Source: Streptomyces aurantiacus JA 4570 (lineage in GTDB: Bacteria; Actinomycetota; Actinomycetes; Streptomycetales; Streptomycetaceae). From it: a stretch of DNA of 57,168 nucleotides. The DNA is taken from NCBI RefSeq assembly GCF_000414115.1, contig NZ_AOPZ01000049.1, forward strand, positions 1 through 57,168, read 5' to 3'. Position 1 is the stretch's first letter; every line of letters begins with the position of its first letter. The position numbers and the translations under genes were made by a program. Under the pieces are notes generated by a model that made no database searches, was not told the origin of the DNA, and saw only the letters and a program-made list of their open reading frames with translations. This document shows, one piece after another, positions 45,953 to 55,452 of the stretch.

Positions 45953-46842
45953 CGCGGCCCATGAACCAGTCGTCGGGCGCCGGCTGGCCCCTGGGCGCCA
46001 ACCCCTGGATCTGGCACTCGCCCGTCACCGCCGACGCCCTGGCCGAAGTGCTGCCACGCCTCGCCCGCTGGGGCTTCGACTGCGTCGAGCTCCCGCTGGA
46101 GCAGCCCGGCGACTGGGAGGCCGCGGCCACCGCGAAGCTCCTCGACGCCACCGGCCCGGCGCCCGCCGCCGTCATCGCCGTCATGGCGCCCGGCCGCGAC
46201 CTCGTGCGCGCCGACCCGGCGGCGGTGCGCGCCACCCAGGACTACCTCCGCCACTGCGTGGACGCCGCCCACGCGGTGGGCGCCCCGGTGGTCGCGGGCC
46301 CGGTCTACGCCGCCGTGGGCCGCACCTGGCGGATGGACCCCGCCGAGCGCACGTCCGCGTACGAGGAGTGGCGCGAGCACATCGCCCCGGTCGTCGAGCA
46401 CGCCGCACAGGCCGCCGTGCGCATCGCCGTCGAACCGCTCAACCGCTACGAGACGAGCCTGCTCAACACCGTCGCGCAGACCCTCGACGCCCTCGAAGGG
46501 CTGCCCGGGGACAGCATCGGCATCGCGCTCGACACGTACCACCAGAACATCGAGGAGCGCTCCCTGCCCGCGGCCGTCGAGGCGGCCGGGCACCGGATCG
46601 GCCACGTCCAGGTGTGCGCCAACGACCGCGGCACCCCGGGGGCCGACCACCTCGACTGGGCCGGTTTCCTCCGTGCCCTGCGCGCGGTCGGCTACCGGGG
46701 CGCGCTGTGCGTCGAGTCGTTCACCGCGCACAACGACGCCATCGCGGTCGCCGCCTCCGTGTGGCGGCCGCTCGCCCCGAGCCAGGACGCGCTCGCGGCC
46801 GACGGCCTGAGCTTCCTGCGCCGCGCCGTCGCGGCCCTCTGA
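45949..46842 (+). CDS. Sugar phosphate isomerase/epimerase (TIM barrel)
   Basis: The protein has 297 residues. GTG at 45949 overlaps the previous stop and follows GGGGAGG; ATG 45961 is an alternative. The AP-endonuclease-2-like fold is seen: N-P-W-I-W near 19, F-D-C-V-E-L-P near 42, I-A-V-E-P-L-N-R-Y-E near 160, I-A-L-D-T-Y-H near 192, H-V-Q-V-C-A-N-D-R-G and C-V-E-S-F near 255. Conserved acidic and His residues suggest a metal site, as in tagatose epimerases, IolE and ThuB-like proteins. Sharing an operon with sugar uptake and a ThuA-domain gene, it probably processes the imported sugar. Confidence 0.9.
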   Translation: MTRPMNQSSGAGWPLGANPWIWHSPVTADALAEVLPRLARWGFDCVELPLEQPGDWEAAATAKLLDATGPAPAAVIAVMAPGRDLVRADPAAVRATQDYLRHCVDAAHAVGAPVVAGPVYAAVGRTWRMDPAERTSAYEEWREHIAPVVEHAAQAAVRIAVEPLNRYETSLLNTVAQTLDALEGLPGDSIGIALDTYHQNIEERSLPAAVEAAGHRIGHVQVCANDRGTPGADHLDWAGFLRALRAVGYRGALCVESFTAHNDAIAVAASVWRPLAPSQDALAADGLSFLRRAVAAL

Positions 46843-46915
46843 TCCGGGCCTTCGGGCCCGCGAACCTCCGGCATCCGGCACCCGCACCTTCCGTCCACAC
46901 AGAGAGGACCACCTC

Positions 46916-49900
46916 ATGGGATGTCATGCTCGTGACATCAGAGGCGTACGAAGAGCGCTGATCGCCGTCCTGACGGCGCTGCTCCTTGCCGTGGGCTTCC
47001 TGCCCGCCGCGGGGGCCACCGCCACCGGAGCCACCGCCGCCGACCAGGCACCGGCCTTCCGTGCCCTGCTGTTCACCAAGGCCGTCGGCTACGTCCACGA
47101 CTCCATCCCGGCCGGCATCCAGATGGTCAAGGAACAGGCCGCGGCCCACAACTTCGAGGTCGTCCAGACCGACGACTCGACCGTCTTCGACGACGCCAGG
47201 CTCAAGGACTTCGACGTCATCGTCATGCTGCAGAACTCCGGCATGGTCTGGGACACCGACGCCCAGCGCGAGGCCGTGCAGAAGTACGTGCGCGGCGGCA
47301 AGGGCATCGTCGCCGTCCACAACACCCTCGACATGGGCATCGAGGACTCCTTCCCGTGGTGGGACGACACCGTCAACGGCGGCGCCCACATGCCCGCCCA
47401 CTCCCCGGGCGTCCTGAAGGGCACCGCGAAGGTCGCCGACCACGTGCACCCCTCCACCAAGGGCCTTCCCGAGCGCTGGGAGCGCCCCGAGGAGTGGTAC
47501 AACTTCGACCGGAATCCGCGCGGCGACGTGCACGTCCTGGTCTCCGCCGACGAGACGACGTACAACCCGGGGGGCTCCGCCATGGGGGCCGACCACCCCA
47601 TCTCCTGGTGCCGCAAGGCCGAGGGCGGCAAGGTGTGGGCCACCGCCATGGGCCACGACAAGGCGTCGTACAGCGAGCCCGCCTTCCGCGACCACGTGCT
47701 CGGCGGCATCCAGTGGGCGGCCGGGAACAAGCCCGGTGACTGCGGTGGCACCGTCTGGTCCGGCTACGAGAAGATCGCGCTCGACGAGAACACCGCCGAC
47801 CCGATGGAGCTCGACGTAGCCAAGGACGGCAAGGTCTTCTACGCCCAGCGCAGCGGCGAGGTGAAGATCTTCGACCCCAAGACGCACGCCACCACCACCG
47901 CGGGCAAGGTCGACACCTACACCGGCGGCGAGGACGGCCTGGTCGGCATGGAGCTGGACCCGGCGTTCGCCAAGAACCGCTGGATCTACCTCTATTACGC
48001 GCCCGCGAGCGCCAAGGACGACGTGAACCGCCTGTCGCGCTTCACGGTCAAGAAGGACAACACCCTCGACCTCGCGAGCGAGAAGAAGGTGCTCGACGTC
48101 CCCGCCTACCGCGACCGCACCTTCCCCGAGCCCGGACACACCGGCGGCGCCGTCGAGTTCGGCCCCGACCGCACCCTGTACCTGGGCGTCGGCGACGACG
48201 TGCCGCCGAACCTCGACCCGAACTGGCAGGGCTACGCGCCCCTGGACTGGCGCCCCGGCAAGCAGATGCTCGACGCCGCCCGCACGGCCGGCAACACCAA
48301 CGACCTGCGCGGCAAGATCCTGCGCGTCAAGCCCAAGGACAAGGGCGGCTACACGATCCCCCAGGGCAACCTCTTCAAGCCCGGCACGGACAAGACCCGC
48401 CCCGAGATCTACGCCATGGGCTTCCGCAACCCCTTCCGCTTCACCGTCGACCCGAAGAACGGAAACGTGCACGTCTCGGACTACGGCCCCGACCGCGGCG
48501 CCCCCGAGACCGAACGCGGCCCCGAGGGCCTGGTCGAGTACAACGTCATCAAGAAGCCGGGCAACTTCGGCTGGCCGTTCTGCCACGGCAACAACCAGGC
48601 GTACGCGCCCTACGACCCCGACACCCAGAAGGCCGGCGCCAAGTTCGACTGCGCGAAGCCGGTGAACCCCTCGCCGAACAACACCGGCCTCAAGGACCTG
48701 CCGCCGCTGACGCTCCCCGAGGTCTGGTACGGCTACGGCGCCTCCAAGGAGTTCCCGGAGATGGGCACCGGCGGCTCCGCGCCGATGAGCGGGCCCGTCT
48801 ACCGCTACGACGCCAAGAACCCCTCCACGACCAAGTTCCCGCAGTACTTCGACGGCGCGAACTTCTTCTACGAGTGGGCGCGCGACTCCGTGAAGGAGAT
48901 GCGCTTCGACAAGTCCGGCAAGCTCCTGAAGATCAACGACTTCCTGAAGCCGGTGAAGTTCACCAAGCCGATGGACATGACCTTCGGGCCCGACGGTTCG
49001 CTGTACGTCCTGGAGTGGGGCAGCGAGTTCGGCGGCGGGAACAACGACTCGGGTCTGTACCGGGTCGACTACGCGCAGGGGCAGCGCATCCCGATCGCCA
49101 AGGCCAAGGCGTCCGCCACCAACGGTCCCCTGCCCCTCAAGGCCGACTTCTCCAGCGAGGGCAGCAAGGACCCGGACGGCGACCCGATCACCTACGCCTG
49201 GGACTTCAACGGCGACGGCACCTACGACTCCACCGACCCCAGCCCCTCGCACACCTACACCACCAAGGGCGACTTCAACGCCCAGCTGAAGGTCACCGAC
49301 TCCACCGGCAAGTCCGGCTACGCCAACGTCCCCATCACGGCGGGCAACACCGCGCCGAAGGTGACCGTCGAGACGCCGGTCGACGGCAAGCTCATCACCT
49401 TCGGCGACAAGATCCCGTACAAGGTGAAGGTCACCGACCCCGAGGACGGGCAGATCGACTGCTCCAAGGTCTTCGTGAACCCGGCCCTCGGCCATGACGA
49501 CCACGAGCACCCGACCACCGACATCCCCGGCTGCGAGGGCACCGTCGACACCGGCGACCTGGGCGGCCACCCGGAGGGCGCCGACCTCACCTACGTCCTG
49601 AACGCCAAGTACACCGACAAGGGCGCGTCCGGCACGAGCGCCCTGACGGGCTACGGCCGCTCGGTCCTGCAGCCCAGGCACAAGCAGGCCGAGTACCACG
49701 ACGGCCAGTCCGGCACCCGGATCGTCTCCCAGGCGGGCGCCGAGAACGGCAAACGCATCGGCGACATCAGCGACGGCGACTGGATCGCCTTCGCCCCGAT
49801 GAGCGTCGAAGGCGTCAGCAAGGTCACGTACCGCATGTCGTCCCCGTACGGAGTGGGCTCCGTCGAACTCCGCGCGGACGCCCCCGACGGCAAGCTCCTG

Positions 49901-50068
49901 GCCACGACGCCCGTGCTCAACACGGGAGGCTGGGACACCTACCAGAACACCCCGGCGGTGGACATCGAGCCCCTGACCGGAACCCACAAGCTGTACCTGG
50001 TCTTCAAGTCACCGCAGAACAATTCCTTCGACGTGGACGCCGTCGCGTTCTCGGCCTCGACGGGCTGA
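46916..50068 (+). CDS. Secreted ThuA / glucose-sorbosone-dehydrogenase-like / PKD / CBM fusion protein
   Basis: The protein has 1050 residues. ATG at 46916 follows AGAGAGGACC. The signal peptide runs to about residue 42. A ThuA domain covers about 45-270 (L-F-T-K-A-V-G-Y near 53, G-I-V-A-V-H-N-T near 128, A-T-A-M-G-H-D near 240). A GSDH-like six-bladed propeller covers 280-710 (E-D-G-L-V-G-M-E-L-D-P near 340, G-H-T-G-G-A-V-E-F-G-P near 405, G-F-R-N-P-F-R-F near 502). A PKD domain at about 730-805 contains D-G-D-P-I-T-Y-A-W-D-F-N-G-D-G. A CBM6-like domain is at about 925-1050. Together with the isomerase and importer upstream, it points to extracellular oxidation or processing of a sugar. Confidence 0.9.
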   Translation: MGCHARDIRGVRRALIAVLTALLLAVGFLPAAGATATGATAADQAPAFRALLFTKAVGYVHDSIPAGIQMVKEQAAAHNFEVVQTDDSTVFDDARLKDFDVIVMLQNSGMVWDTDAQREAVQKYVRGGKGIVAVHNTLDMGIEDSFPWWDDTVNGGAHMPAHSPGVLKGTAKVADHVHPSTKGLPERWERPEEWYNFDRNPRGDVHVLVSADETTYNPGGSAMGADHPISWCRKAEGGKVWATAMGHDKASYSEPAFRDHVLGGIQWAAGNKPGDCGGTVWSGYEKIALDENTADPMELDVAKDGKVFYAQRSGEVKIFDPKTHATTTAGKVDTYTGGEDGLVGMELDPAFAKNRWIYLYYAPASAKDDVNRLSRFTVKKDNTLDLASEKKVLDVPAYRDRTFPEPGHTGGAVEFGPDRTLYLGVGDDVPPNLDPNWQGYAPLDWRPGKQMLDAARTAGNTNDLRGKILRVKPKDKGGYTIPQGNLFKPGTDKTRPEIYAMGFRNPFRFTVDPKNGNVHVSDYGPDRGAPETERGPEGLVEYNVIKKPGNFGWPFCHGNNQAYAPYDPDTQKAGAKFDCAKPVNPSPNNTGLKDLPPLTLPEVWYGYGASKEFPEMGTGGSAPMSGPVYRYDAKNPSTTKFPQYFDGANFFYEWARDSVKEMRFDKSGKLLKINDFLKPVKFTKPMDMTFGPDGSLYVLEWGSEFGGGNNDSGLYRVDYAQGQRIPIAKAKASATNGPLPLKADFSSEGSKDPDGDPITYAWDFNGDGTYDSTDPSPSHTYTTKGDFNAQLKVTDSTGKSGYANVPITAGNTAPKVTVETPVDGKLITFGDKIPYKVKVTDPEDGQIDCSKVFVNPALGHDDHEHPTTDIPGCEGTVDTGDLGGHPEGADLTYVLNAKYTDKGASGTSALTGYGRSVLQPRHKQAEYHDGQSGTRIVSQAGAENGKRIGDISDGDWIAFAPMSVEGVSKVTYRMSSPYGVGSVELRADAPDGKLLATTPVLNTGGWDTYQNTPAVDIEPLTGTHKLYLVFKSPQNNSFDVDAVAFSASTG

Positions 50069-50085
50069 TCGCCGCGACTCCCCCT

Positions 50086-50123
50086 GCTCCGGCCTCTCCG
50101 TGACGATGCGGAGGGGCCGGAGC
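50086..50123. terminator. Bidirectional terminator between the fusion gene and DUF4239 gene
   Basis: GCTCCGGCCTCTCCG (50086-50100) and CGGAGGGGCCGGAGC (50109-50123) form a 15-bp stem with one G-T pair and an 8-base loop. It serves the stop at 50068 (+) and the stop at 50127 (-). Confidence 0.75.
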
Positions 50124-50126
50124 GCG

Positions 50127-50942
50127 TCACCGCCAGAACTGGGCGAGCACGCCCTCCTTGAACGGGGCGGGGGAGACCGACAGGCCCCCCGAGAACGGAT
50201 GGTCCATGGTCAGGCACAGCAGCAGGCTCACGCCGATCAGCGCGGCGACCGAGGCGACGAACATCAGCTGGGCGCGCAGGCTCCTGATGCCGTACAGGAA
50301 GGTCAGCGGCAGCATGACGAGCGCGCCGCCGTAGATGAGCACGTTGAGGAGCGGTGGCAGGGCCTGCTGCGAGTCGGCGAGCCGGGTGCGGCGTGCTTCC
50401 GCGACGTCGCCGAGCGTGGTCACGGAGTGCTCGTAGTAGGTCTTCTCGGCCTCGGTCTTCGGCTCGTACTCCTGGAACACCCGGTAGATCCTGACCACTT
50501 CGGGGTTGGTGACGCCCGGGTCGGGCCGGCCCTCGCGCATCAGCGGCCACTGCTTGTCGACGATCGCGTGGACGTACGCCCCGACGGCGTCGGTCACCCT
50601 GCGCTCCTGCTCGGGCGGGAACGCGGCGGCGTCCCGCACCACCTGGGCGGTCCGGCTGGCCTCGGCGGCGACGTTCGTCTCCGCGTCGTTGAGGGTCTCC
50701 CACTCGGCCACGACGACGAAGGCGAGGATGATGCCGTAGATCGCGGCGTACATGCTCAAGCAGACACCGACCATGTCGTTGTACGTGCCGTCCGCCAGCC
50801 TGGCGAATCTGCGGCGCAGCAGCAGCGCGCCGGTCACGGCGACGAGTACGGCACCGCCACCGAGCAGCACGGCGAGCGTGAACGTACTGAAGTTGTTGAG
50901 CAGCCAGATCCCCACAGCCCGCACAACGCCGGGGGCCCGCAC
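50127..50942 (-). CDS. DUF4239 membrane protein
   Basis: The protein has up to 271 residues from GTG 50942; a later start is possible. There are two hydrophobic segments near the N-terminus (about 20-42 and 65-82) and two near the C-terminus (about 205-222 and 225-245), separated by a large soluble region with Q-x-V-x-D-A-A-A-F-P-P. This is the DUF4239 pattern. Function is unknown. The gene stands alone. Confidence 0.78.
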   Translation of the reverse strand: MRAPGVVRAVGIWLLNNFSTFTLAVLLGGGAVLVAVTGALLLRRRFARLADGTYNDMVGVCLSMYAAIYGIILAFVVVAEWETLNDAETNVAAEASRTAQVVRDAAAFPPEQERRVTDAVGAYVHAIVDKQWPLMREGRPDPGVTNPEVVRIYRVFQEYEPKTEAEKTYYEHSVTTLGDVAEARRTRLADSQQALPPLLNVLIYGGALVMLPLTFLYGIRSLRAQLMFVASVAALIGVSLLLCLTMDHPFSGGLSVSPAPFKEGVLAQFWR

Positions 50943-50998
50943 GAGTTACGCGAACACGAGGATGCGCGGCGCACCCACCGGACCTGCCGCGGGCACAC

Positions 50999-51044
50999 GA
51001 AGACCCGCGACGCGTCCCTGCCCCGGCCGCGTCGCGGGTCTTCG
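50999..51044 (-). terminator. Terminator of the phosphotransferase-fold gene
   Basis: CGAAGACCCGCGACGCG (50999-51015) and CGCGTCGCGGGTCTTCG (51028-51044) form a perfect 17-bp stem with a 12-base loop, 17 bases beyond the stop codon at 51062 (minus strand). Confidence 0.8.
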
Positions 51045-51061
51045 CCTCCCTCGTTTCCCCG

Positions 51062-52246
51062 TCAGCGAGTGCCGACCGCCGCACGCACGGCCCGGCGGGC
51101 CATCTGGCAGTCGTCGTGCAGCCGCCGAAGCAGCAGCCGCTGTTCCTCGCCGGACGGCGCGGGCCCGGGGTGGGCCTGGCCCGGTGCCGTCGGGGCCGTG
51201 TCGTGCAGCGTGCGCTGCACGGCCGTCTCGCACATCCTGATCTCGCGGGTCAGCACCAGCATCAGGTTCACCAGGAACGCGTCGCGCGCCGCCGGGCCCG
51301 CCGCCTGGGCGAGCTGGCTGATGTCGCGGCGCGCCACGGGCGAGTCGCCGAGCACGGACCACAGCGTGGCGAGGTCATAGCCCGGCAGATACCAGCCCGC
51401 GTGCTCCCAGTCGACCAGGACCGGGCCGGCCGGCGAGAGCAGCACGTTCGAAAGGAGCGCGTCGCCGTGGCAGAACTGCCAGGTGAGCCCCGGCCCCGAC
51501 GTGTGTGCGTGCGCTATGCCGTGCAGCAGTTTCTGCAGGTCGCCCATGTCCCGGTCGGTGAGCAGCCCCAGCTCGTGGAAGCGGGAGATCCGCCGGCCGT
51601 AGTCCAGCGGCCGACCGAACATCTCCTGCGGCGGCCGCCACTGGTTGAGCCGGCACACCGCGCTCATCGCCGCCCGGATGTCGGCGCGCGGTGGGGCTTC
51701 TGCGGGGTGCCGCTGCAGTGCGGCCACCCGGCCGGGCATGCGCTCGATCACCAGCGTGCAGTCGTCCGGGTCGGCCGCGATGAGACGCGGCGCGCGCACG
51801 GGCGGACGGTGCCGGACGAACGAGCGGTAGGCCGCTATTTCGTGGCGGATCCGTTCGGCCCACAGGGGCGAGTGGTCGAGCAGGCACTTGGCCACGGCGG
51901 TGGCGCGGCCGGTGGTGCCGACCAGGAGCACGGTACGTCCGCTGCGGCGCAACACCTGCACGGGCTGGAATTCCGGACAGATGCGGTGCACCGAGGCGAT
52001 CGCGGTGCGCAGTTGCGCGCCCTGGGGGCCGGACAGGTCGAGTCTCCCGCTGAGCGGCCCGGCGCCCGTCGCCGGTACGCGGCGCGTCCGGTCGGCGCCG
52101 AGCGGAGCGGCCGCGGGCCGCGCCGGCGCCAGATAGGGGCCACCCCCGGGCAGCGGGGCCTCCGCCGCGCGGGCGGAGCCGCGGGAGGAGGGGTGCGGGC
52201 GCAGTGGCCGAGGCGGGGCGGACACGGAGGACGATGCTGCGTACAT
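51062..52246 (-). CDS. Aminoglycoside-phosphotransferase-family protein
   Basis: The protein has 394 residues. ATG at 52246 follows AAGGGATC. After about 75 disordered Pro/Ala/Arg-rich residues comes an APH/choline-kinase-like domain. It has A-V-A-K-C-L near 130 (the phosphate-binding Lys), L-V-I-E-R-M-P-G near 180, the catalytic loop [12 protein letters not shown] near 272, and L-V-D-W-E-H-A-G near 292. The fold is competent for phosphotransfer. The substrate is unknown and antibiotic resistance should not be assumed. It is divergent from an NsdA-like regulatory gene. Confidence 0.82.
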   Translation of the reverse strand: MYAASSSVSAPPRPLRPHPSSRGSARAAEAPLPGGGPYLAPARPAAAPLGADRTRRVPATGAGPLSGRLDLSGPQGAQLRTAIASVHRICPEFQPVQVLRRSGRTVLLVGTTGRATAVAKCLLDHSPLWAERIRHEIAAYRSFVRHRPPVRAPRLIAADPDDCTLVIERMPGRVAALQRHPAEAPPRADIRAAMSAVCRLNQWRPPQEMFGRPLDYGRRISRFHELGLLTDRDMGDLQKLLHGIAHAHTSGPGLTWQFCHGDALLSNVLLSPAGPVLVDWEHAGWYLPGYDLATLWSVLGDSPVARRDISQLAQAAGPAARDAFLVNLMLVLTREIRMCETAVQRTLHDTAPTAPGQAHPGPAPSGEEQRLLLRRLHDDCQMARRAVRAAVGTR

Positions 52247-52434
52247 GGGCGATACAGATCCCTTCGTGTGCCTGCGAGTTGCGGCGCCCTCCCGTCCCGG
52301 CCGCTGTGGGTGCACCCTGGGGAATGCCTCGAGGCGGCCGGGTCGGGGTGGCGCATTCCTACCTGACACCCGATAGCCCCTGGCACACCATGTGGCGCAC
52401 CCTGGCGAACCCTGGCGAATAGTCGCTCAGCAAC

Positions 52435-52453
52435 TGACAGAGGGTTACTGTCA
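52435..52453. promoter_or_regulatory. Inverted repeat upstream of the NsdA-like gene
   Basis: TGACAG (52435-52440) and CTGTCA (52448-52453) face each other across 7 bases, 28 bases upstream of the GTG at 52482. Direct repeats CCCTGGCGAA lie just before, at about 52410-52429. The dyad may be an operator. No regulator is known for it. Confidence 0.4.
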
Positions 52454-52481
52454 ATTCAGCCGAGAACCCTGGGGGCTTGAC

Positions 52482-53981
52482 GTGAACGGACAACCCAACA
52501 CCCGTCTGTCGGATCTCTTCGGCCTGGCGGGCTGGTCCAAGGGCGAACTCGCCAGACTGGTGAACCGGCAGGCGGCGGCGATGGGTCATCCGCAGCTGGC
52601 CACCGACACCTCGCGGGTGCGGCGCTGGATCGACATGGGAGAGATCCCGCGCGATCCCGTGCCCAGGGTCCTGGCTGTTCTTTTCACCGAGCGTCTCGGC
52701 CGTGTCGTGACCATCGAGGACCTCGGTCTGGTCCGGCACGGGCGCGTAGGCAAACAGCGCGCCGACGGGAGCGTAGAACACCCCGACGGCGTGCCGTGGG
52801 CGCCCGAGCGAACCGCCGCGGTCCTCACCGAATTCACGGGAATGGACCTCATGCTCAACCGACGCGGCTTGGTGGGCGCGGGTGCCGCGCTTGCCGCAGG
52901 CTCCGCACTCACCAGCGCCATGCACGACTGGCTGCACACCGATCCGACCCTGAAGGCCGACGCCCCCCGCACCGACGACCCCCTGCACGCCGACCCCGCC
53001 GGATTCGACCGCTACGAGGCCGCCCCCATCGGGTCCCAGGAGATCGAGGAGCTGGAGCGCTCGGTCGAGGTGTTCCGCGCCTGGGACGCTTCCCGCGGCG
53101 GCGGCCTGCAACGCAAGGCCGTGGTGGGCCAGCTGAACGAGGTGGGAGGCATGCTCTCCTACCGCCACCCCGACCATCTGCAGCGGCGCCTGTGGGGCGT
53201 CGCCGCCAACCTCGCCGTCCTCGCCGGCTGGATGTCGCACGACGTCGGCCTCGAACCCACCGCCCAGAAGTACTTCGTGATCGCCGCGCACGCGGCCCGC
53301 GAGGGCGGCGACCGTCCGCGCGCGGGCGAGGCCCTGTCCCGCGCCGCCCGCCAGATGGTGCACCTGGGCAAGCCCGACGACGCCCTGGATCTGATGAAGC
53401 TCGCCAAGTCCGGCTCGGGCGAGCAGACGCTGCCGCGCACACAGGCCATGCTGCACACCATCGAGGCGTGGGCCCAGGCGTCGATGGGCAAGGGGCAGGC
53501 GATGCGCCGCACCCTCGGCCGGGCCGAGGACCTGTTCGTCTCCGACAAGGGCGACGTGCCGCCGCCGAGCTGGATGCAGATGTTCGACGAGGCGGATCTG
53601 CACGGCATGCAGGCCCTGGCGTACCGCACCCTCGCCGAGCACGAGCCGTCCGCCGCCCAGCTCGCCCAGCGGCACGCCAAGGAGGCCATCGCCCTGCGCC
53701 TGAAGGGCCGCGACCGCTCCACGATCTTCGACTACATCTCGCTGGCGTCGGCCTGCTTCATCGCCGACGACCCCGAACAGGCCGACCGGTACGCGCGCCT
53801 GGCGCTGGTGTCCATGGGCTCCAACTCCTCGCACCGCACCTGGGACCGGCTGCGCGAGATGTACCGCCTGACCGCGCAGTACTCGGGCTATCCGAAGATC
53901 GAGGACCTGCGCGAGGAGATCAAGCACGCCCTGCCCAAGGCGGCGGCCCGGCCCGGGGGAGGCAAATGGGTCCAGGCATAG
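52482..53981 (+). CDS. NsdA-like developmental regulator (helical repeat protein)
   Basis: The protein has 499 residues from GTG 52482, the usual length for this Streptomyces family. The N-terminal part (S-K-G-E-L-A-R-L-V-N-R-Q, then D-T-S-R-V-R-R-W-I-D, G-E-I-P-R-D-P-V-P-R-V-L) looks like an XRE-type helix-turn-helix. The rest is helical, TPR-like (repeats around 270-480, e.g. A-G-E-A-L-S-R-A-A-R-Q-M). NsdA represses differentiation and antibiotic production in S. coelicolor. This protein is a member of that family, but orthology cannot be settled here. A hydrophobic stretch near residue 128 (V-G-A-G-A-A-L-A-A-G) is present. Confidence 0.82.
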   Translation: MNGQPNTRLSDLFGLAGWSKGELARLVNRQAAAMGHPQLATDTSRVRRWIDMGEIPRDPVPRVLAVLFTERLGRVVTIEDLGLVRHGRVGKQRADGSVEHPDGVPWAPERTAAVLTEFTGMDLMLNRRGLVGAGAALAAGSALTSAMHDWLHTDPTLKADAPRTDDPLHADPAGFDRYEAAPIGSQEIEELERSVEVFRAWDASRGGGLQRKAVVGQLNEVGGMLSYRHPDHLQRRLWGVAANLAVLAGWMSHDVGLEPTAQKYFVIAAHAAREGGDRPRAGEALSRAARQMVHLGKPDDALDLMKLAKSGSGEQTLPRTQAMLHTIEAWAQASMGKGQAMRRTLGRAEDLFVSDKGDVPPPSWMQMFDEADLHGMQALAYRTLAEHEPSAAQLAQRHAKEAIALRLKGRDRSTIFDYISLASACFIADDPEQADRYARLALVSMGSNSSHRTWDRLREMYRLTAQYSGYPKIEDLREEIKHALPKAAARPGGGKWVQA

Positions 53982-54039
53982 GAAACGGCCGGTGCGGGCG
54001 TCACGAAGTCGGGGCTAGGGCTTCGTCCGCGTACGCGGC

Positions 54040-55452
54040 CTAGGCGTCGACCCTGGCCACCAGCAGACAGGCGTCGTCCTCGCGGGGGGCAACGCCGAAC
54101 TCCTCGACAGCGACGCGCACACAGTCCTGTGCCGCCCTCGCCTCGGCGAAGCGCGGTGCCAGGGCGAGCAGCCGGTTCGTCGCGGCCTCTCGGGAACGCC
54201 GCGGCACCAGACCGTCCGTGTGCAGCAACAGCAGGTCGCCGGGGCGCAGCCGCTCCTCGGCCTGTTCGTAGCAGGCGCCGGACGTCGCGCCGAGGAGCAC
54301 ACCGTCCGGCGGTGTCAGCGCGCGCCCCGTCCCGTCGCGGAACAGCAGCGGGGCGGGGTGGCCCGCCTGGGCCCAGGTCAGGGTGTGGTCGGCGGCGTCG
54401 TACAGACAGCAGACGGCGCTGCCGAGCGCGGGCTGCACGGAGGCGTCGAGGAGCTGGTTGAGCCAGCCCATGAGCCGGCCGGGCCGGGTGCCCGCGACGG
54501 CCATGCCGCGCAGCGCGCCGAGCAGCATCGCCATGCCCGACGTCACCGTGACGCCGTGGCCGGTGAGGTCGCCGACGCTCAGCAGGGTGCGGCCGTCGGC
54601 CAGTTCGAGCGCGTCGTACCAGTCGCCGCCGATCAGCGCGGTCGACGACGACGGCAGATAGTGGGCGGCGAGGTCCAGGCTCGCGGGGCCGCCGTGCGGG
54701 AACCGCAGGGAGCCACGCCACGGCGGCAGCACGGCTTCCTGCAGTTCGACCGCGAGCCGGTGCTCGGTCTGCGCGAGGTGCCGCTGGCGCTGCAGCGAGT
54801 CACGGGTCTCGCGCACCACCCGCTGGCTGCGGCGCAGTTCGCTGACGTCCCGGAGCACCGCCCACATGGAGGCGGTGGAGCCGTCGGCGGCGAGCACGGG
54901 TTCGCCCATCATGTGCACCTGCCGGGCGCCGCCGTCGGCGCGCACGACCCGGAACTCGCCGTCGATCGGCTTGCCGTCGACCAGGCAGTCCGTGACCATC
55001 GCCGTGAGCATCGGCTGGTCGTCGGGGTGGATCAGGGAGGGCAGCTCGTCGAGGGAGAGCGCCGGTGTGGCCGGGTCGCGGCCGAGGATCTGATACAGCT
55101 CGGCGGACCAGCTCGCCTCGTCCGTCAGCAGGTTCCACTCCGCGCTGCCGACCCGGCTGAGCAGCGAGCGGCGCCGCGGGTCGGTCCGCGCGGGGGAGGC
55201 GGGGGAGGTGGGGGGCCGCGGCGGGCCGTCCCGGAGCTGGGCCAAGTGGCTGTGCAGGTCGTTGAGTTGATGCACCGCGAGGTCGCACAGCGCGCGCTGC
55301 CAGCGGCCCGCGGGGTCGCTGTGGTCGGCTACCGCCTCGCGGCGCACGGCGTCGACCTCGCCGCGCAGCCGGCGTGTCTGTGAGATGAGCGCGTCGACCG
55401 CGCCGTGCTCGTGCGGCCGGTCGGGGCGGCCTTCGAACACATGGGACGGCAT
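54040..55452 (-). CDS. PAS-domain SpoIIE/PP2C phosphatase
   Basis: The protein has 470 residues from ATG 55452, with GGAG eight bases upstream; ATG 55509 would add 19 residues but its ribosome site is too close. An N-terminal helical region precedes a PAS domain (about 100-225: W-N-L-L-T-D-E-A-S-W-S-A-E-L, I-H-P-D-D-Q-P, E-F-R-V-V-R-A-D-G). A coiled linker leads to the SpoIIE domain (about 260-470: A-V-L-P-P, I-G-G-D-W-Y-D-A, G-D-L-T-G-H-G, T-W-A-Q-A-G-H-P-A-P, L-L-L-H-T-D-G-L-V). Acidic metal ligands are intact. Such proteins dephosphorylate anti-sigma-factor antagonists in stress and development signalling. Confidence 0.9.
   Translation of the reverse strand: MPSHVFEGRPDRPHEHGAVDALISQTRRLRGEVDAVRREAVADHSDPAGRWQRALCDLAVHQLNDLHSHLAQLRDGPPRPPTSPASPARTDPRRRSLLSRVGSAEWNLLTDEASWSAELYQILGRDPATPALSLDELPSLIHPDDQPMLTAMVTDCLVDGKPIDGEFRVVRADGGARQVHMMGEPVLAADGSTASMWAVLRDVSELRRSQRVVRETRDSLQRQRHLAQTEHRLAVELQEAVLPPWRGSLRFPHGGPASLDLAAHYLPSSSTALIGGDWYDALELADGRTLLSVGDLTGHGVTVTSGMAMLLGALRGMAVAGTRPGRLMGWLNQLLDASVQPALGSAVCCLYDAADHTLTWAQAGHPAPLLFRDGTGRALTPPDGVLLGATSGACYEQAEERLRPGDLLLLHTDGLVPRRSREAATNRLLALAPRFAEARAAQDCVRVAVEEFGVAPREDDACLLVARVDA

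Noticed and set aside
46721..49987. A 1088-residue open frame on the minus strand opposite the ThuA fusion gene
   Set aside because: It has low-complexity Val/Gly/Arg/Leu composition and no motif, and the + strand frame is clearly the real protein.
51062..52246. Aminoglycoside resistance gene
   Set aside because: The fold is shared by many kinases. There is no resistance context, and the disordered N-terminus and divergent regulator do not suggest resistance.
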